Assembly: GCA_028877275.1 (NCBI GenBank)
Contig: JAPPFP010000023.1
Span: 40,181-104,180 of the forward strand
Origin: Acidobacteriota bacterium
GTDB lineage: Bacteria > Acidobacteriota > Thermoanaerobaculia > Multivoradales > Multivoraceae
Length of the DNA: 64,000 nucleotides
Direction: 5' to 3'
Shown here piece after piece: positions 8,310-16,531 of the stretch. The first letter of the stretch is position 1; each line of letters begins with the position of its first letter. The notes beneath the pieces are model-generated. The model worked only from the letters and a program-made list of their open reading frames with translations, searched no databases and was not told the origin of the DNA. The position numbers were made by a program, and so were the translations under genes.

Positions 8310-10165
8310 TCGGACTCCGCCGCCTGGCGCCCGTGCTATGGCTGATCGGTTCCGCCGTGGTCCTCGCGGGAGGACGGTTCGCGGGGCCGGGCGTGCTGCG
8401 CGGCCTCCTGCTGGGAGTCGGGACGGGACTGGCCGTTCTGGTAGTCGCTTCCTGCGCGGCAGAGTTCGCTGCCTCGGCCTCTGGAAGCGCTGGGCGGCTT
8501 GCGGCGAAGAAAGCGACGGGTCTGTACGGCCTGGCGGCGGTGGGTCTGTTCTCGGGTCTGCTGACCGTCTGGGGTGTCATCGGTCAGCCGGCGTTCGACG
8601 ACGATGGTGCCGGATCCTGGCGGCCGGTGTGGACGGTGGCCTGGCTACTCGCCTGGTGGGTGGGCACCGCCGGCGCGGTTGGGGGCGACTGGACTCGCTA
8701 CCGTAGCGGCGGCGACCTGGAAACCCGCCGGGTGCGCGCCGCGACCGCGGCGGCTCTGAGCCTGGCGCTGGCGGTGGCCTGGGTGTTCGCCGTCAACTAC
8801 ACCGCCGGCGAGCGCGACCGGCTTTGGGAGTGGAGTGTCCGTAGCCGGGCCCGCGCCTCCGAGGCGACTCTGGAACTCGTCGGCGCCCTGCGGGAGCCGG
8901 TCGAAGTCGTTGCGTTCTTTCCTCCGGCGAACCAGGTTCTGCGACGGATCGAACCGTTCCTCGACGAGGTCGGGGCGGCCGGGCCCGTAGACGTGACGGT
9001 GCTCGACCAGGCGCTCGAACCAACCCGTGCGGCGGAGCTCGGCGCTCGCGAGAACGGCGTCCTGCTCCTTTTGCGTGGGGGCGATCAGCGCAGGATCGAG
9101 CTCGATGTGGACTACGAGCGGGCGAAGCGGAGCTTGGGCTCCCTCGACCGGGAGTTCCAGGAGGCGTTGCTCGAGATCGGCAGGGAACGCCGGACACTGT
9201 ACGTGACCGCGGGCCACGGCGAGCGGGGCGAGTACGCGAACGATGCCGGCGAACCGGGCCTCGGGAACGCGTACGGCATCCTGCGGGCGCTCAACGTCAG
9301 CACCCGGAATCTGCCGGTGGCCGACCTGATCCAGGACCTGCCGCTGGACGCCGGTGTCGTCGCCGCGCTCGGCCCGACGCGGCGCTTCCTGCCCGAGGAG
9401 GTCGACAGTCTGCGCCGCTTCTGGACACGCGGCGGCTCGGTTCTGCTGCTCCTGGAGCCGGAAGTCGACGTCGGTCTCGAGCCGCTGCTCGAGGAGATGG
9501 CCGTACGTCGACTCGAAGGCACGGTCGCGAACGACCGCTACCACCTGCGGCGGGACGGGGGGCCGAGCGACCGCCGGCTGGTCCTGACCAACCGCTTCGG
9601 CAGCCACGCGACGACGAGCGACCTGTCGAGGGCGGCGAGCCGGATCGGCCTGGTGCTCGAAGGGGCCGCCGGACTCGAGGGCGTGGCCGGCGGTCCGGCC
9701 CGGTCGGCCGTTCTGGTGCGCCCGATGACCGGCAGCTGGCTGGAGCTCGACGGCGACTTCGAGCGCGACCGCGAGGCGGAACCGGACGCGATCGAGGCCC
9801 TGGCGATGGCGTCGACCCTGCCGGTGGAGAGTGCAGGTGAAGGCGGCGAGAGCCGGGCCGTCGTCATCGGCGACGTCGACGCGCTGAACGACGACTACGT
9901 CTACGTCACGGGTCCCGGCGCGATGTCGGCCAACGCCAAGCTCCTGCTCGACGCGTACGTGTGGCTGGCCCGGGAGGATGAAACGGCGGTCGCGAGCGTT
10001 CCGGGCGACGATGATCCCGTGCTGCAGCGGACGCGCGGCGAGTCGATCCGCTGGTTCCTCGGGACCGTCTTCGGAGTACCCGCCCTGGTCCTGGCAACGG
10101 GCTTCGGGTACGTCCGTCGCCGCCGTTCGGGCGGCTGGCGACGGGCTGCGGGGGAGGGATCGTGA
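8306..10165 (+). CDS. GldG-like ABC auxiliary protein (membrane-anchored)
   Basis: 619 aa from the GTG at 8306, which overlaps the permease stop (GTGA); an open frame extends upstream of this but only as shadow of the permease. About four N-terminal membrane segments are followed by a large extracytoplasmic domain with LYVTAGHGERGEY, the hallmark of the GldG/ABC_transp_aux family, and a final membrane segment (WFLGTVFGVPALVLATGFGY) ending in an arginine-rich tail. The Bacteroidetes homologue is required with GldA/GldF for gliding; in other phyla the role is undefined. It probably works with the DUF4340 protein encoded immediately downstream. Confidence 0.88.
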   Translation: MIGLRRLAPVLWLIGSAVVLAGGRFAGPGVLRGLLLGVGTGLAVLVVASCAAEFAASASGSAGRLAAKKATGLYGLAAVGLFSGLLTVWGVIGQPAFDDDGAGSWRPVWTVAWLLAWWVGTAGAVGGDWTRYRSGGDLETRRVRAATAAALSLALAVAWVFAVNYTAGERDRLWEWSVRSRARASEATLELVGALREPVEVVAFFPPANQVLRRIEPFLDEVGAAGPVDVTVLDQALEPTRAAELGARENGVLLLLRGGDQRRIELDVDYERAKRSLGSLDREFQEALLEIGRERRTLYVTAGHGERGEYANDAGEPGLGNAYGILRALNVSTRNLPVADLIQDLPLDAGVVAALGPTRRFLPEEVDSLRRFWTRGGSVLLLLEPEVDVGLEPLLEEMAVRRLEGTVANDRYHLRRDGGPSDRRLVLTNRFGSHATTSDLSRAASRIGLVLEGAAGLEGVAGGPARSAVLVRPMTGSWLELDGDFERDREAEPDAIEALAMASTLPVESAGEGGESRAVVIGDVDALNDDYVYVTGPGAMSANAKLLLDAYVWLAREDETAVASVPGDDDPVLQRTRGESIRWFLGTVFGVPALVLATGFGYVRRRRSGGWRRAAGEGS

Positions 10166-11157
10166 CGAAATCGCCCTGGCGATCGACCTGGCTCCACTTC
10201 GCCCTGCTCGTCTTCGCGCTGGCCGGCGCCTGGCTGTCGTTCGAACGGCCGTTCGCGGACGCGGGTGGCGAGGTCTCCGTGGGCGCGGTCGTCGTTCAGG
10301 CGGCGGCGGGAGAGGTGGAACGTGTGGTCTACGAGCGTGGCGAACAGAGGCTCGAGCTCGAAGCCCGGGAAGACGAGCTGGGTCGCTGGTTCGCCGGCCG
10401 CGAGGGCGCCGACACGGTGTTCGTCGGCGGCCGGCAGGTGGAGACGCTGTGGCGAGGACTGGAGCCGCTGCGGGCGGTGAGGGTGCTGGAAGACGTCGAC
10501 GGGACGAAGCTCGAGGAACTCGGTCTCAGCGGGAACGAGCCGCCACCGGAACGCCTGAGCCTCACCGTGCGGGGCCGCGAAGTTCGCTACCGGCTCGGCG
10601 GCAGGCCGTTCGGCGGCGCCGATCGCTACGCGCGCCGCGAACCCGGGCGGGAGGGCGAGAGTGATGCGGGCGGCACCGTGCTGGTGCTGCCGTCCGAGGT
10701 CGCCTCGAGTCTCGGAGGCGGCGCCGAACTGCTGATGGAGAGGCGCTTGCTGGCCTCGTCGCGTCCCGAGGTGGAGGCCATGTCCCTTCGGCGACCCGGC
10801 TCCAACGCGAGCGAACCACTCCGGATCCTCCAGCGAACCGGTGCGAATCCGGCCGACACCTACTGGACCGTGAGTGGATCGGACGAAGCCGATGCTGACA
10901 TTGGCACCTGGGTCGACAAGTTCTTCCGCCTCTCGGTCGCCGCTTACCGGAGCGGCGAGCCCGGCGCCGGCTGGCGGACCGAGGCCGCCGTCACGGTCGA
11001 GTCCCGCGAGCACGGCGCGTCGACTCTCGAGATCTGGTCCGCGCCCGCCGGCGAGGGCCGGGTCTGGCTCGCCCGCTCGCCGTTCACCCGGCTGGTCGTC
11101 GAGCTCTCCGCGTCGCTTGCCGAGGAAGTCTGCGCCGACCTGGACGGCCTGCTCTAG
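10162..11157 (+). CDS. DUF4340 domain-containing protein of the Gld-type ABC operon
   Basis: 331 aa starting at GTG overlapping the previous stop (GTGA). One N-terminal membrane anchor (LHFALLVFALAGAWLSF) is followed by an extracytoplasmic beta-rich region with repeated edge motifs, as in DUF4340, a family nearly always encoded beside GldG-like proteins. It carries no catalytic signature. Probably the periplasmic partner of the GldG-like subunit. It closes the operon; the LLM oxidoreductase gene begins 19 bases later and may be read through. Confidence 0.85.
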   Translation: MTKSPWRSTWLHFALLVFALAGAWLSFERPFADAGGEVSVGAVVVQAAAGEVERVVYERGEQRLELEAREDELGRWFAGREGADTVFVGGRQVETLWRGLEPLRAVRVLEDVDGTKLEELGLSGNEPPPERLSLTVRGREVRYRLGGRPFGGADRYARREPGREGESDAGGTVLVLPSEVASSLGGGAELLMERRLLASSRPEVEAMSLRRPGSNASEPLRILQRTGANPADTYWTVSGSDEADADIGTWVDKFFRLSVAAYRSGEPGAGWRTEAAVTVESREHGASTLEIWSAPAGEGRVWLARSPFTRLVVELSASLAEEVCADLDGLL

Positions 11158-11176
11158 GCGTTACACTGCGCCGCCT

Positions 11177-12013
11177 ATGGACATCGGCATCTTCATGTTT
11201 CCCACCGGCGACGCGATGCGGCCCGACGAACTCGGGGCCGAGGTCGAGGCGCGCGGCTTCGAGTCCTTGTGGTTCCCGGAGCACACCCACATCCCGACTT
11301 CCCGGCGGACGCCGTTCCCCGGCGGCGGCGAGTTGCCGCCGGAGTACTCCCGTTCCCACGACCCGTTCGTCGCGCTGACCGCGGCCGCGATGACCACGAA
11401 GACGATCCGGCTTGGCACCGGCATCTGCCTGATCATCGAGCGCGACACGATCACCACGGCCAAGGCGGTGGCGAGTCTCGACGTGCTCTCCGGCGGCCGC
11501 TTCGTGTTCGGCATCGGCGGCGGCTGGAACCGGGAAGAGATGGAGCACCACGGCACGGACTACGCGACCCGCTTCGCCAAGCTGGAAGAGCAGGTGGCGG
11601 CGTTCAAGACGATCTGGACCGAGGACGAGGCGGAGTTCCACGGCCGCCACGTCGACTTCGAGCCGATCTGGTCCTGGCCGAAGCCCGAGCAGAAGCCCCA
11701 CCCGCCGATCCTGCTCGGCGGCGGCACCGGCTACACTCGTCAGCGCGTCGTCGATCACTGCGACGGCTGGCTGCCCATCGGCCGCTCGACCGAGGCGGTG
11801 CTCGATGGCATCGAGGACCTGAAGGTCCGCGCGGCGCAGGCCGGACGCGCCATGGACACGATCTCCATCAGCGTCTTCGGCGCGAAGCCCCAGCAGGAGG
11901 TGCTCGATGCGTACGCCGAGGCCGGTGTCGGTCGCGTCATCCTGCTGGTGCATCCGCAGGGCCGCGACCAGACCCTGCCGCGGCTCGACCGCTACGCCGC
12001 GTTGCGGGCCTAG
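11177..12013 (+). CDS. LLM-class F420-dependent oxidoreductase (Rv2161c/TIGR03619-like)
   Basis: 278 aa from the ATG at 11177 (MDIGIFMFPTGDAMRPDELG). The opening and the ESLWFPEHTHIP and TGICLI segments match the TIGR03619 group of predicted F420-dependent luciferase-like oxidoreductases; GIGGGWNREEMEHHG is the conserved cofactor-phosphate loop. Length is typical. The frame extends upstream only as an antisense-like shadow. It is encoded 19 bases after the ABC operon without a clear ribosome site and converges on the YbdK gene, sharing CTAG at the stop codons (12010-12013). F420 versus FMN use cannot be settled from sequence. Confidence 0.88.
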   Translation: MDIGIFMFPTGDAMRPDELGAEVEARGFESLWFPEHTHIPTSRRTPFPGGGELPPEYSRSHDPFVALTAAAMTTKTIRLGTGICLIIERDTITTAKAVASLDVLSGGRFVFGIGGGWNREEMEHHGTDYATRFAKLEEQVAAFKTIWTEDEAEFHGRHVDFEPIWSWPKPEQKPHPPILLGGGTGYTRQRVVDHCDGWLPIGRSTEAVLDGIEDLKVRAAQAGRAMDTISISVFGAKPQQEVLDAYAEAGVGRVILLVHPQGRDQTLPRLDRYAALRA

Positions 12014-13161
12014 AGGTCGGCGCCGGTCTCCGACACGAGCAGATCGACGACTTCCCGCAGGGCCTCCTCCTTGCTCGCCCCCTCGACGAGTCGAAGCCGG
12101 TAGAGGTCGAGCTGCCGGTCGGCGCTCGACCCCTCGCGCACGACCTTCAGGCAGTGCCGGAGTTCCTGATCGCAGCCGAGGGAGCGGGCGTCCTCGGCGA
12201 GTTCGTCGACGAGTTCCTGCAGTTGGTCGGCGATGTCGATGCGGCCGCCGCGCCGGGTGTCGCCCAGGAAGGCCAGCATGCCGTAACGCTGCGCGAGCCA
12301 CTTGTTCTCGACGATGATCTCGGTCGGCGGCTCGGCAGGAAGGGCGCCCTCGCGGTCGCGCCGCGCCAGCATCCTGATGAGGGACGCGTAGAGGGCGACG
12401 ATGCACATCGCGTCCTCGATCGCCGGACAGGTGTCGCAGATCCGCAGTTCGACCGTGGGGAACTTGTGGGAGGGCCGGATGTCCCACCAGATCTCGCTGC
12501 CGTCGGCAATGAACGCCATGCGCTGGTACTCGCCGAGCAGCGCCTCGTACTCGGCGCGCGAAGCGAGCGGTCCGGGAATGCTGGTCCGGGGCATCGCCTC
12601 GAAGAGATTCAGCCGGTTGCACTTGAACCCCGACTCGCGGCCCTCGCCGAACGGCGACGAGGCGGAGAGCCCGATGAAAAGGGGCAGGTAGCGGCGGAGC
12701 GCGGTCATGACCCGTATCCGGGTGTCGAAGTCGCCGAAACCGGCATGCACGTGCATGCCGCAGATGACCAGGCGACGCACCGTCTCCTGGTAGGTCGAGG
12801 CGAACTGCCGGTAACGGTCCTTCGGCGTGGGCAGTTGGGCCTCCCAGGCCGCGAAGGGATGGGCCGAAGCGCCGATCACCGCCGCGCCGTGCGCTCGTGC
12901 CGCCTCGACGACGAGCCGGCGGGCCGCCTTCAGACCCTCGCGCACTCCGGCCACGGAGTCGTGGACGGCGGTGTTCGTTTCGATCTGGGAGCGAAGGAAC
13001 TCGTGGACGATCTTCTGGCCGCCCGCGGCTTCGCCGCAGGCTTTGAAGATGGCGGGGTCGGGGTTGTTCAGGAGATCGCGCGAGTCGGGGTCGACGAGGA
13101 ACAGTTCCTCTTCGACGCCAAGCGTGATCGTGACGTTGTCGGCGTTGGGGGAGGAACTCAT
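12010..13161 (-). CDS. Carboxylate-amine ligase, YbdK/GCS2 family
   Basis: 383 aa, close to the 372 aa of E. coli YbdK. Family motifs are present in order: GVEEELFLVD near residue 15, SQIETNTAV, CGMHVHAGFGD near residue 145, FKCNRLNLFEAMPRT, WWDIRPSHKFPTVELR and ENKWLAQRYG. YbdK-type enzymes have weak gamma-glutamylcysteine ligase activity in vitro and are thought to form amide bonds between a carboxylate and an amine; the physiological substrate is unclear. It lies 36 bases downstream of the symporter gene on the same strand, so co-transcription is plausible. Confidence 0.92.
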   Translation of the reverse strand: MSSSPNADNVTITLGVEEELFLVDPDSRDLLNNPDPAIFKACGEAAGGQKIVHEFLRSQIETNTAVHDSVAGVREGLKAARRLVVEAARAHGAAVIGASAHPFAAWEAQLPTPKDRYRQFASTYQETVRRLVICGMHVHAGFGDFDTRIRVMTALRRYLPLFIGLSASSPFGEGRESGFKCNRLNLFEAMPRTSIPGPLASRAEYEALLGEYQRMAFIADGSEIWWDIRPSHKFPTVELRICDTCPAIEDAMCIVALYASLIRMLARRDREGALPAEPPTEIIVENKWLAQRYGMLAFLGDTRRGGRIDIADQLQELVDELAEDARSLGCDQELRHCLKVVREGSSADRQLDLYRLRLVEGASKEEALREVVDLLVSETGADL

Positions 13162-13197
13162 GGCCGGCGAACTCTACGCCGTTTCCTCCCGGCGGTC

Positions 13198-14415
13198 CTA
13201 GTAGTGGAGCTCTTCGCCCTCCGACTTCGCGATCACCGCCGCGCCGATGGAGTCGGACGTGATGTTGACCATCGTTCGGTACATGTCGAGCGGGCGGTCG
13301 ACGCTGAGCATCAGGCCGGCGAGGGCGTAGGCCTCGGGCGTCGTCAGGTCGATCGCCTCGAGCACGATGAAGATCATCACCAGGCCAGCCGAGGGAATCG
13401 CGGCGGCGCCGACGGAGGCCAGCAGAGCGGTCAGCACGACGACCACCTGGGTGGCCAGCGAGAGCTCGACACCGAGGGCCTGGGCGATGAAGAGCGCGCC
13501 GACGATCTCCAGGAGAGCGGTGCCGTCCATGTTGACGGTCGCGCCCATCGGCGCCACGAAACTCGTCACCCGGTTCGACGCTCCGACTTTCTCGCGCAGG
13601 CACTTCATCGTCATCGGCAGGGTGGCCGCCGAGGAACTGGTCGAGAACGCCATCGCCATGGCCGACGCCATCGCCCGGTAGTGATGGACGGGGTTCTTCC
13701 TGGAGAGGAGGCTGAACAGCAGCGGCAGGACGACGAAGACGTGCAGCGTCAGGCCGACCGCGATCGTGAGGACATACTTGCCGACCTGCTGGAACACGTC
13801 GAGTCCCATCTCGCTCACCGCGCGGGCGAGGAGGGCGAAGACGCCGATCGGAAGCAGGCGGATGACCCACGTCGTCACCTTCATCATCGCGTCGAAGCCG
13901 GCGCTGAAGCCTTGGCGGAGAAGGTCGCCCGCCTTGCCGGTCATCACTCCGATCGCGGCGCCGAGCACGATCGAGAAGAAGATGAGCCCCAGGATGTCGC
14001 CGCCCGCCGCCGCGCCTACCGGGTTGTCCGGAACCAGGCGTTGGATGATGTCGGCCATCGAGCTGGGTGTCTGCAGGTCCTCGGGAGTGAGGGGCTGCAC
14101 GCCTTCGGGCATGACGAGGCCTCTGCCGGGTCGTATGCTGTTGGCGAGCGTGAGTCCGACCAGAATGGCCATGAAACTGCTCAACGCGTACCACAGGAGG
14201 GTCTTGCCGCCCAGCCTCCCGATCGACCTTCCGTCGCCGATGCCGGACACGCCATGGACGATCGAGGTGAAGATCAGGGGCACGATGACCATCCTGAGCA
14301 GGCGCATGAAGAGGTCGGCGATCCAGCCGATCCAGCCCACTTCGCCGAAGACCAGGGCGAAACAGAGCCCCAGCGCCATTCCGATGAGTACCTGCCAATG
14401 AAGTGCGAGTTTCAT
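13198..14415 (-). CDS. Dicarboxylate/amino acid:cation symporter (DAACS, GltP/DctA family)
   Basis: 405 aa from ATG at 14415 (MKLALHWQVLIGM); the eight upstream in-frame residues MRVLPCRL are unlikely. Family hallmarks are clear: the serine-rich re-entrant loop STSSSAATLP, the NMDGT motif binding sodium and substrate, and the last helix DMYRTMVNITSDSIGAAVIA, where the Asp and Asn/Thr contact the substrate amino group and sodium. Members import glutamate, aspartate, serine or C4-dicarboxylates. The start codon shares CATG with the divergent aminopeptidase gene, leaving no intergenic space for separate promoters. Confidence 0.93.
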   Translation of the reverse strand: MKLALHWQVLIGMALGLCFALVFGEVGWIGWIADLFMRLLRMVIVPLIFTSIVHGVSGIGDGRSIGRLGGKTLLWYALSSFMAILVGLTLANSIRPGRGLVMPEGVQPLTPEDLQTPSSMADIIQRLVPDNPVGAAAGGDILGLIFFSIVLGAAIGVMTGKAGDLLRQGFSAGFDAMMKVTTWVIRLLPIGVFALLARAVSEMGLDVFQQVGKYVLTIAVGLTLHVFVVLPLLFSLLSRKNPVHHYRAMASAMAMAFSTSSSAATLPMTMKCLREKVGASNRVTSFVAPMGATVNMDGTALLEIVGALFIAQALGVELSLATQVVVVLTALLASVGAAAIPSAGLVMIFIVLEAIDLTTPEAYALAGLMLSVDRPLDMYRTMVNITSDSIGAAVIAKSEGEELHY

Positions 14416-15586
14416 GAGTCGGCAGGGTAGCACGCGCAAATCGCGGGTTCGTCGCCCGCTTCGGCGCCGCCCGCGCGTTCTCGCGCTGGCCGCTGTCGTG
14501 GTGCTGGCGGGGCTCGCGGCGAGCTGCGGCAGCGTCCGCTACTACTCTCAGGCGGTCTGGGGCGGAGCCGATGTCCTGGTGAAGCGGAAACCGATCGACC
14601 GCCTGCTCGAATCCGGCCGGGCGCAGGTTCTGTCAGCCGCGACGCGGGAACGGCTGCGGCTCAGCCAGGAGATTCGCGACTTCGCCAGCCGGGAACTCGG
14701 ACTCCCGGACAACCGGAGCTATCGCAGCTATGCCGATCTGGGCCGGGCCTACCAGGTCTGGAACGTGGTCGCCGCGCCCCGGCTCAGCCTGGAGCCGAAG
14801 ACCTGGTGCTATCCGTTCGCCGGTTGCGCCGCCTATCGCGGTTACTTCAACGAGCGCGCGGCGCGGCGCCACGGCGACCGGCTGGCCGCCGGCGGCTACG
14901 ACGTACGCGTCGGCGGGGTGGCGGCGTACTCGACCCTGGGCTGGTTCGCCGATCCGGTGCTCAACACGTTTCTCGACTATGCCGAGGCGGACTTCGCGGC
15001 CCTGATCTTTCACGAGCTCGCCCACCAGGTCGTCTACGTCAAGGACGACAGCGCGTTCAACGAGTCCTTCGCGACCGCGGTCGAGGTGGAAGGGGTGCGC
15101 CGGTGGCTGCGTTCGCTCGGCCGCGACGAGGAACTCGCCGCCTTCGAGAGCGCCCGGCGGCGCCGGCGCGACCTGAACGGTTACCTGCTCGAGGCGCGAG
15201 CGGAACTCGAGTCGATCTACGGCAGCGACGACAGCGACGAGCGGAAGCTGGCCCGGAAGGCAGAGCTGTTCCGGTCACTGCCCTCGCGCTACCGGCGGGA
15301 ACTCGTTCCGGCCTGGCGCGCGGCCGGCGACGACGCGGGCGGGGAATCCAACCTCGGCGAGTGGCTGTCGCGGCTCAACAATGCGGACCTCGTGGCGGTC
15401 GCGACCTACAACGACCTCGTGCCCTCGTTCAGGGCCCTGCTGGAGGCGTCGGAGGACAGCTTCCCGGCCTTCTACGGGGAAGTGGAGCGGCTGGCGGGGC
15501 TGGAACCGGACGATCGGCGCCGCGCCCTCGACGCGCTGGCTACTGGCGATCCAGAACCGCCCGCGCCCGGTCCGGGTAGTCAGTGA
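14414..15586 (+). CDS. Putative aminopeptidase, lipoprotein-like (PF10023 family)
   Basis: 390 aa. A basic N-terminus and hydrophobic stretch end in LAGLAASC, a probable lipobox, so the protein is likely tethered in the periplasm. The zinc-metallopeptidase motif HELAHQ starts at about residue 200 and a further acidic motif NESFATAVEVEG begins at about residue 216; both are typical of the PF10023 putative aminopeptidases. The ATG shares CATG with the divergent symporter start. The 3' end overlaps the convergent phosphodiesterase gene by 47 bases, so the two transcripts are antisense at their ends. Confidence 0.88.
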   Translation: MSRQGSTRKSRVRRPLRRRPRVLALAAVVVLAGLAASCGSVRYYSQAVWGGADVLVKRKPIDRLLESGRAQVLSAATRERLRLSQEIRDFASRELGLPDNRSYRSYADLGRAYQVWNVVAAPRLSLEPKTWCYPFAGCAAYRGYFNERAARRHGDRLAAGGYDVRVGGVAAYSTLGWFADPVLNTFLDYAEADFAALIFHELAHQVVYVKDDSAFNESFATAVEVEGVRRWLRSLGRDEELAAFESARRRRRDLNGYLLEARAELESIYGSDDSDERKLARKAELFRSLPSRYRRELVPAWRAAGDDAGGESNLGEWLSRLNNADLVAVATYNDLVPSFRALLEASEDSFPAFYGEVERLAGLEPDDRRRALDALATGDPEPPAPGPGSQ

Positions 15587-16523
15587 ACACGCCGTCGACG
15601 CCGAGTTCGAACAGGTAGCGCTCGAGTTCGGCTTCGTGGCTGCCGTGGAGGTCCGGCACCTGGTCGGCGCGGAACGTGTAGGGATGGATGGTCAGGCCGG
15701 CGTCGCGAGCCCAGCCGATCAGCTCGGGCTGCCGCTCCAGCATCGTCTTGGCCGGGCCGATGCCGTCGGCGAACGCGGCAATGCCGGCCATGCCCTCGGC
15801 GCTCAGGAACTGCCGGTACTGCTCGACCTCGGCCATCAGCAGGACCTGGGGCAGTTCGGAGCCCAGTTCGCGCAGGCGCCTGAGACTCTCCTCCTCGAAG
15901 CTCTGAACGAAGATCGGAGCGCCGCTCTCCCGGTAGCCGTAGCGCTCGACGACTTCGAGCAACGCCTCCTCCATCGGCAGGCCCTCGGTGCGGTGCCAGG
16001 CGGGCGCCTTGATTTCGGGATAGATGCCGACCGTTCGGCCGGTGCGCTCGTTCAGGCCCTGGACGAGCTCGATCATCTCGGCGAAGGAGGGTACGGCGAA
16101 GCGGCTCTTGCCCCTGGGGAAGCGGTCGCGCAGCCGCTCCCTTGCCTCGAGCCGCCGGATCTCGGCGAGCGAGAAGTCGGCGGCGTACCAGCGGCCGTCC
16201 TCGCGGGCGCGGCTGGGGAAGACCTGTTCGACGTTCGTCGTCGCCTGGAGGTAGATGTCGTGCAGGCAGATCAGATGACCGTCCCGGGTCAGGACGAGGT
16301 CGGGCTCGATGTAGTCGGCCCCCATGCCGTGGGCGAGGGCGTAGGCCGGCAGCGTGTGCTCGGGCAGGTAGCCGCTGGCGCCGCGGTGGGCGATGACGAT
16401 CCTGGACGGTGACGACACGGCATCCTCCGTGGCCCCGTCGTCGCCGGCGAGCGTGGCGGCAGGCAGTCCTGTCGCGCACGCCAGCGCGGCGGCGACGACC
16501 GGGGCTCCGGCTTGCGACTTCAC
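15540..16523 (-). CDS. Glycerophosphodiester phosphodiesterase, secreted GlpQ-like
   Basis: 327 aa from GTG at 16523 (MKSQAGAPVVAAAL). TTG at 16535, overlapping the upstream stop as TTGA, is the alternative start. A signal peptide is followed by the GDPD catalytic core: AHRGASGYLPEHTLPAY, then EPDLVLTRDGHLICLHD, with the metal-binding His/Glu/Asp residues in place; it ends with GVFTDYPD, typical of the barrel's last strand. It hydrolyses glycerophosphodiesters to glycerol-3-phosphate and an alcohol, presumably in the periplasm for phosphate or carbon scavenging. It lies directly downstream of the molybdopterin enzyme gene and overlaps the convergent aminopeptidase gene by 47 bases. Confidence 0.9.
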   Translation of the reverse strand: MKSQAGAPVVAAALACATGLPAATLAGDDGATEDAVSSPSRIVIAHRGASGYLPEHTLPAYALAHGMGADYIEPDLVLTRDGHLICLHDIYLQATTNVEQVFPSRAREDGRWYAADFSLAEIRRLEARERLRDRFPRGKSRFAVPSFAEMIELVQGLNERTGRTVGIYPEIKAPAWHRTEGLPMEEALLEVVERYGYRESGAPIFVQSFEEESLRRLRELGSELPQVLLMAEVEQYRQFLSAEGMAGIAAFADGIGPAKTMLERQPELIGWARDAGLTIHPYTFRADQVPDLHGSHEAELERYLFELGVDGVFTDYPDRARAVLDRQ

Positions 16524-16531
16524 GCTTCGGC

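Noticed and set aside
11084..14430. Two very long open frames (about 1050-1100 codons, one on each strand) covering the LLM, YbdK and symporter genes
   Set aside because: They lie opposite or out of frame with well-recognised genes, are rich in Arg/Gly/Pro/His, and have no domain motifs; they are expected by-products of GC-rich third codon positions.
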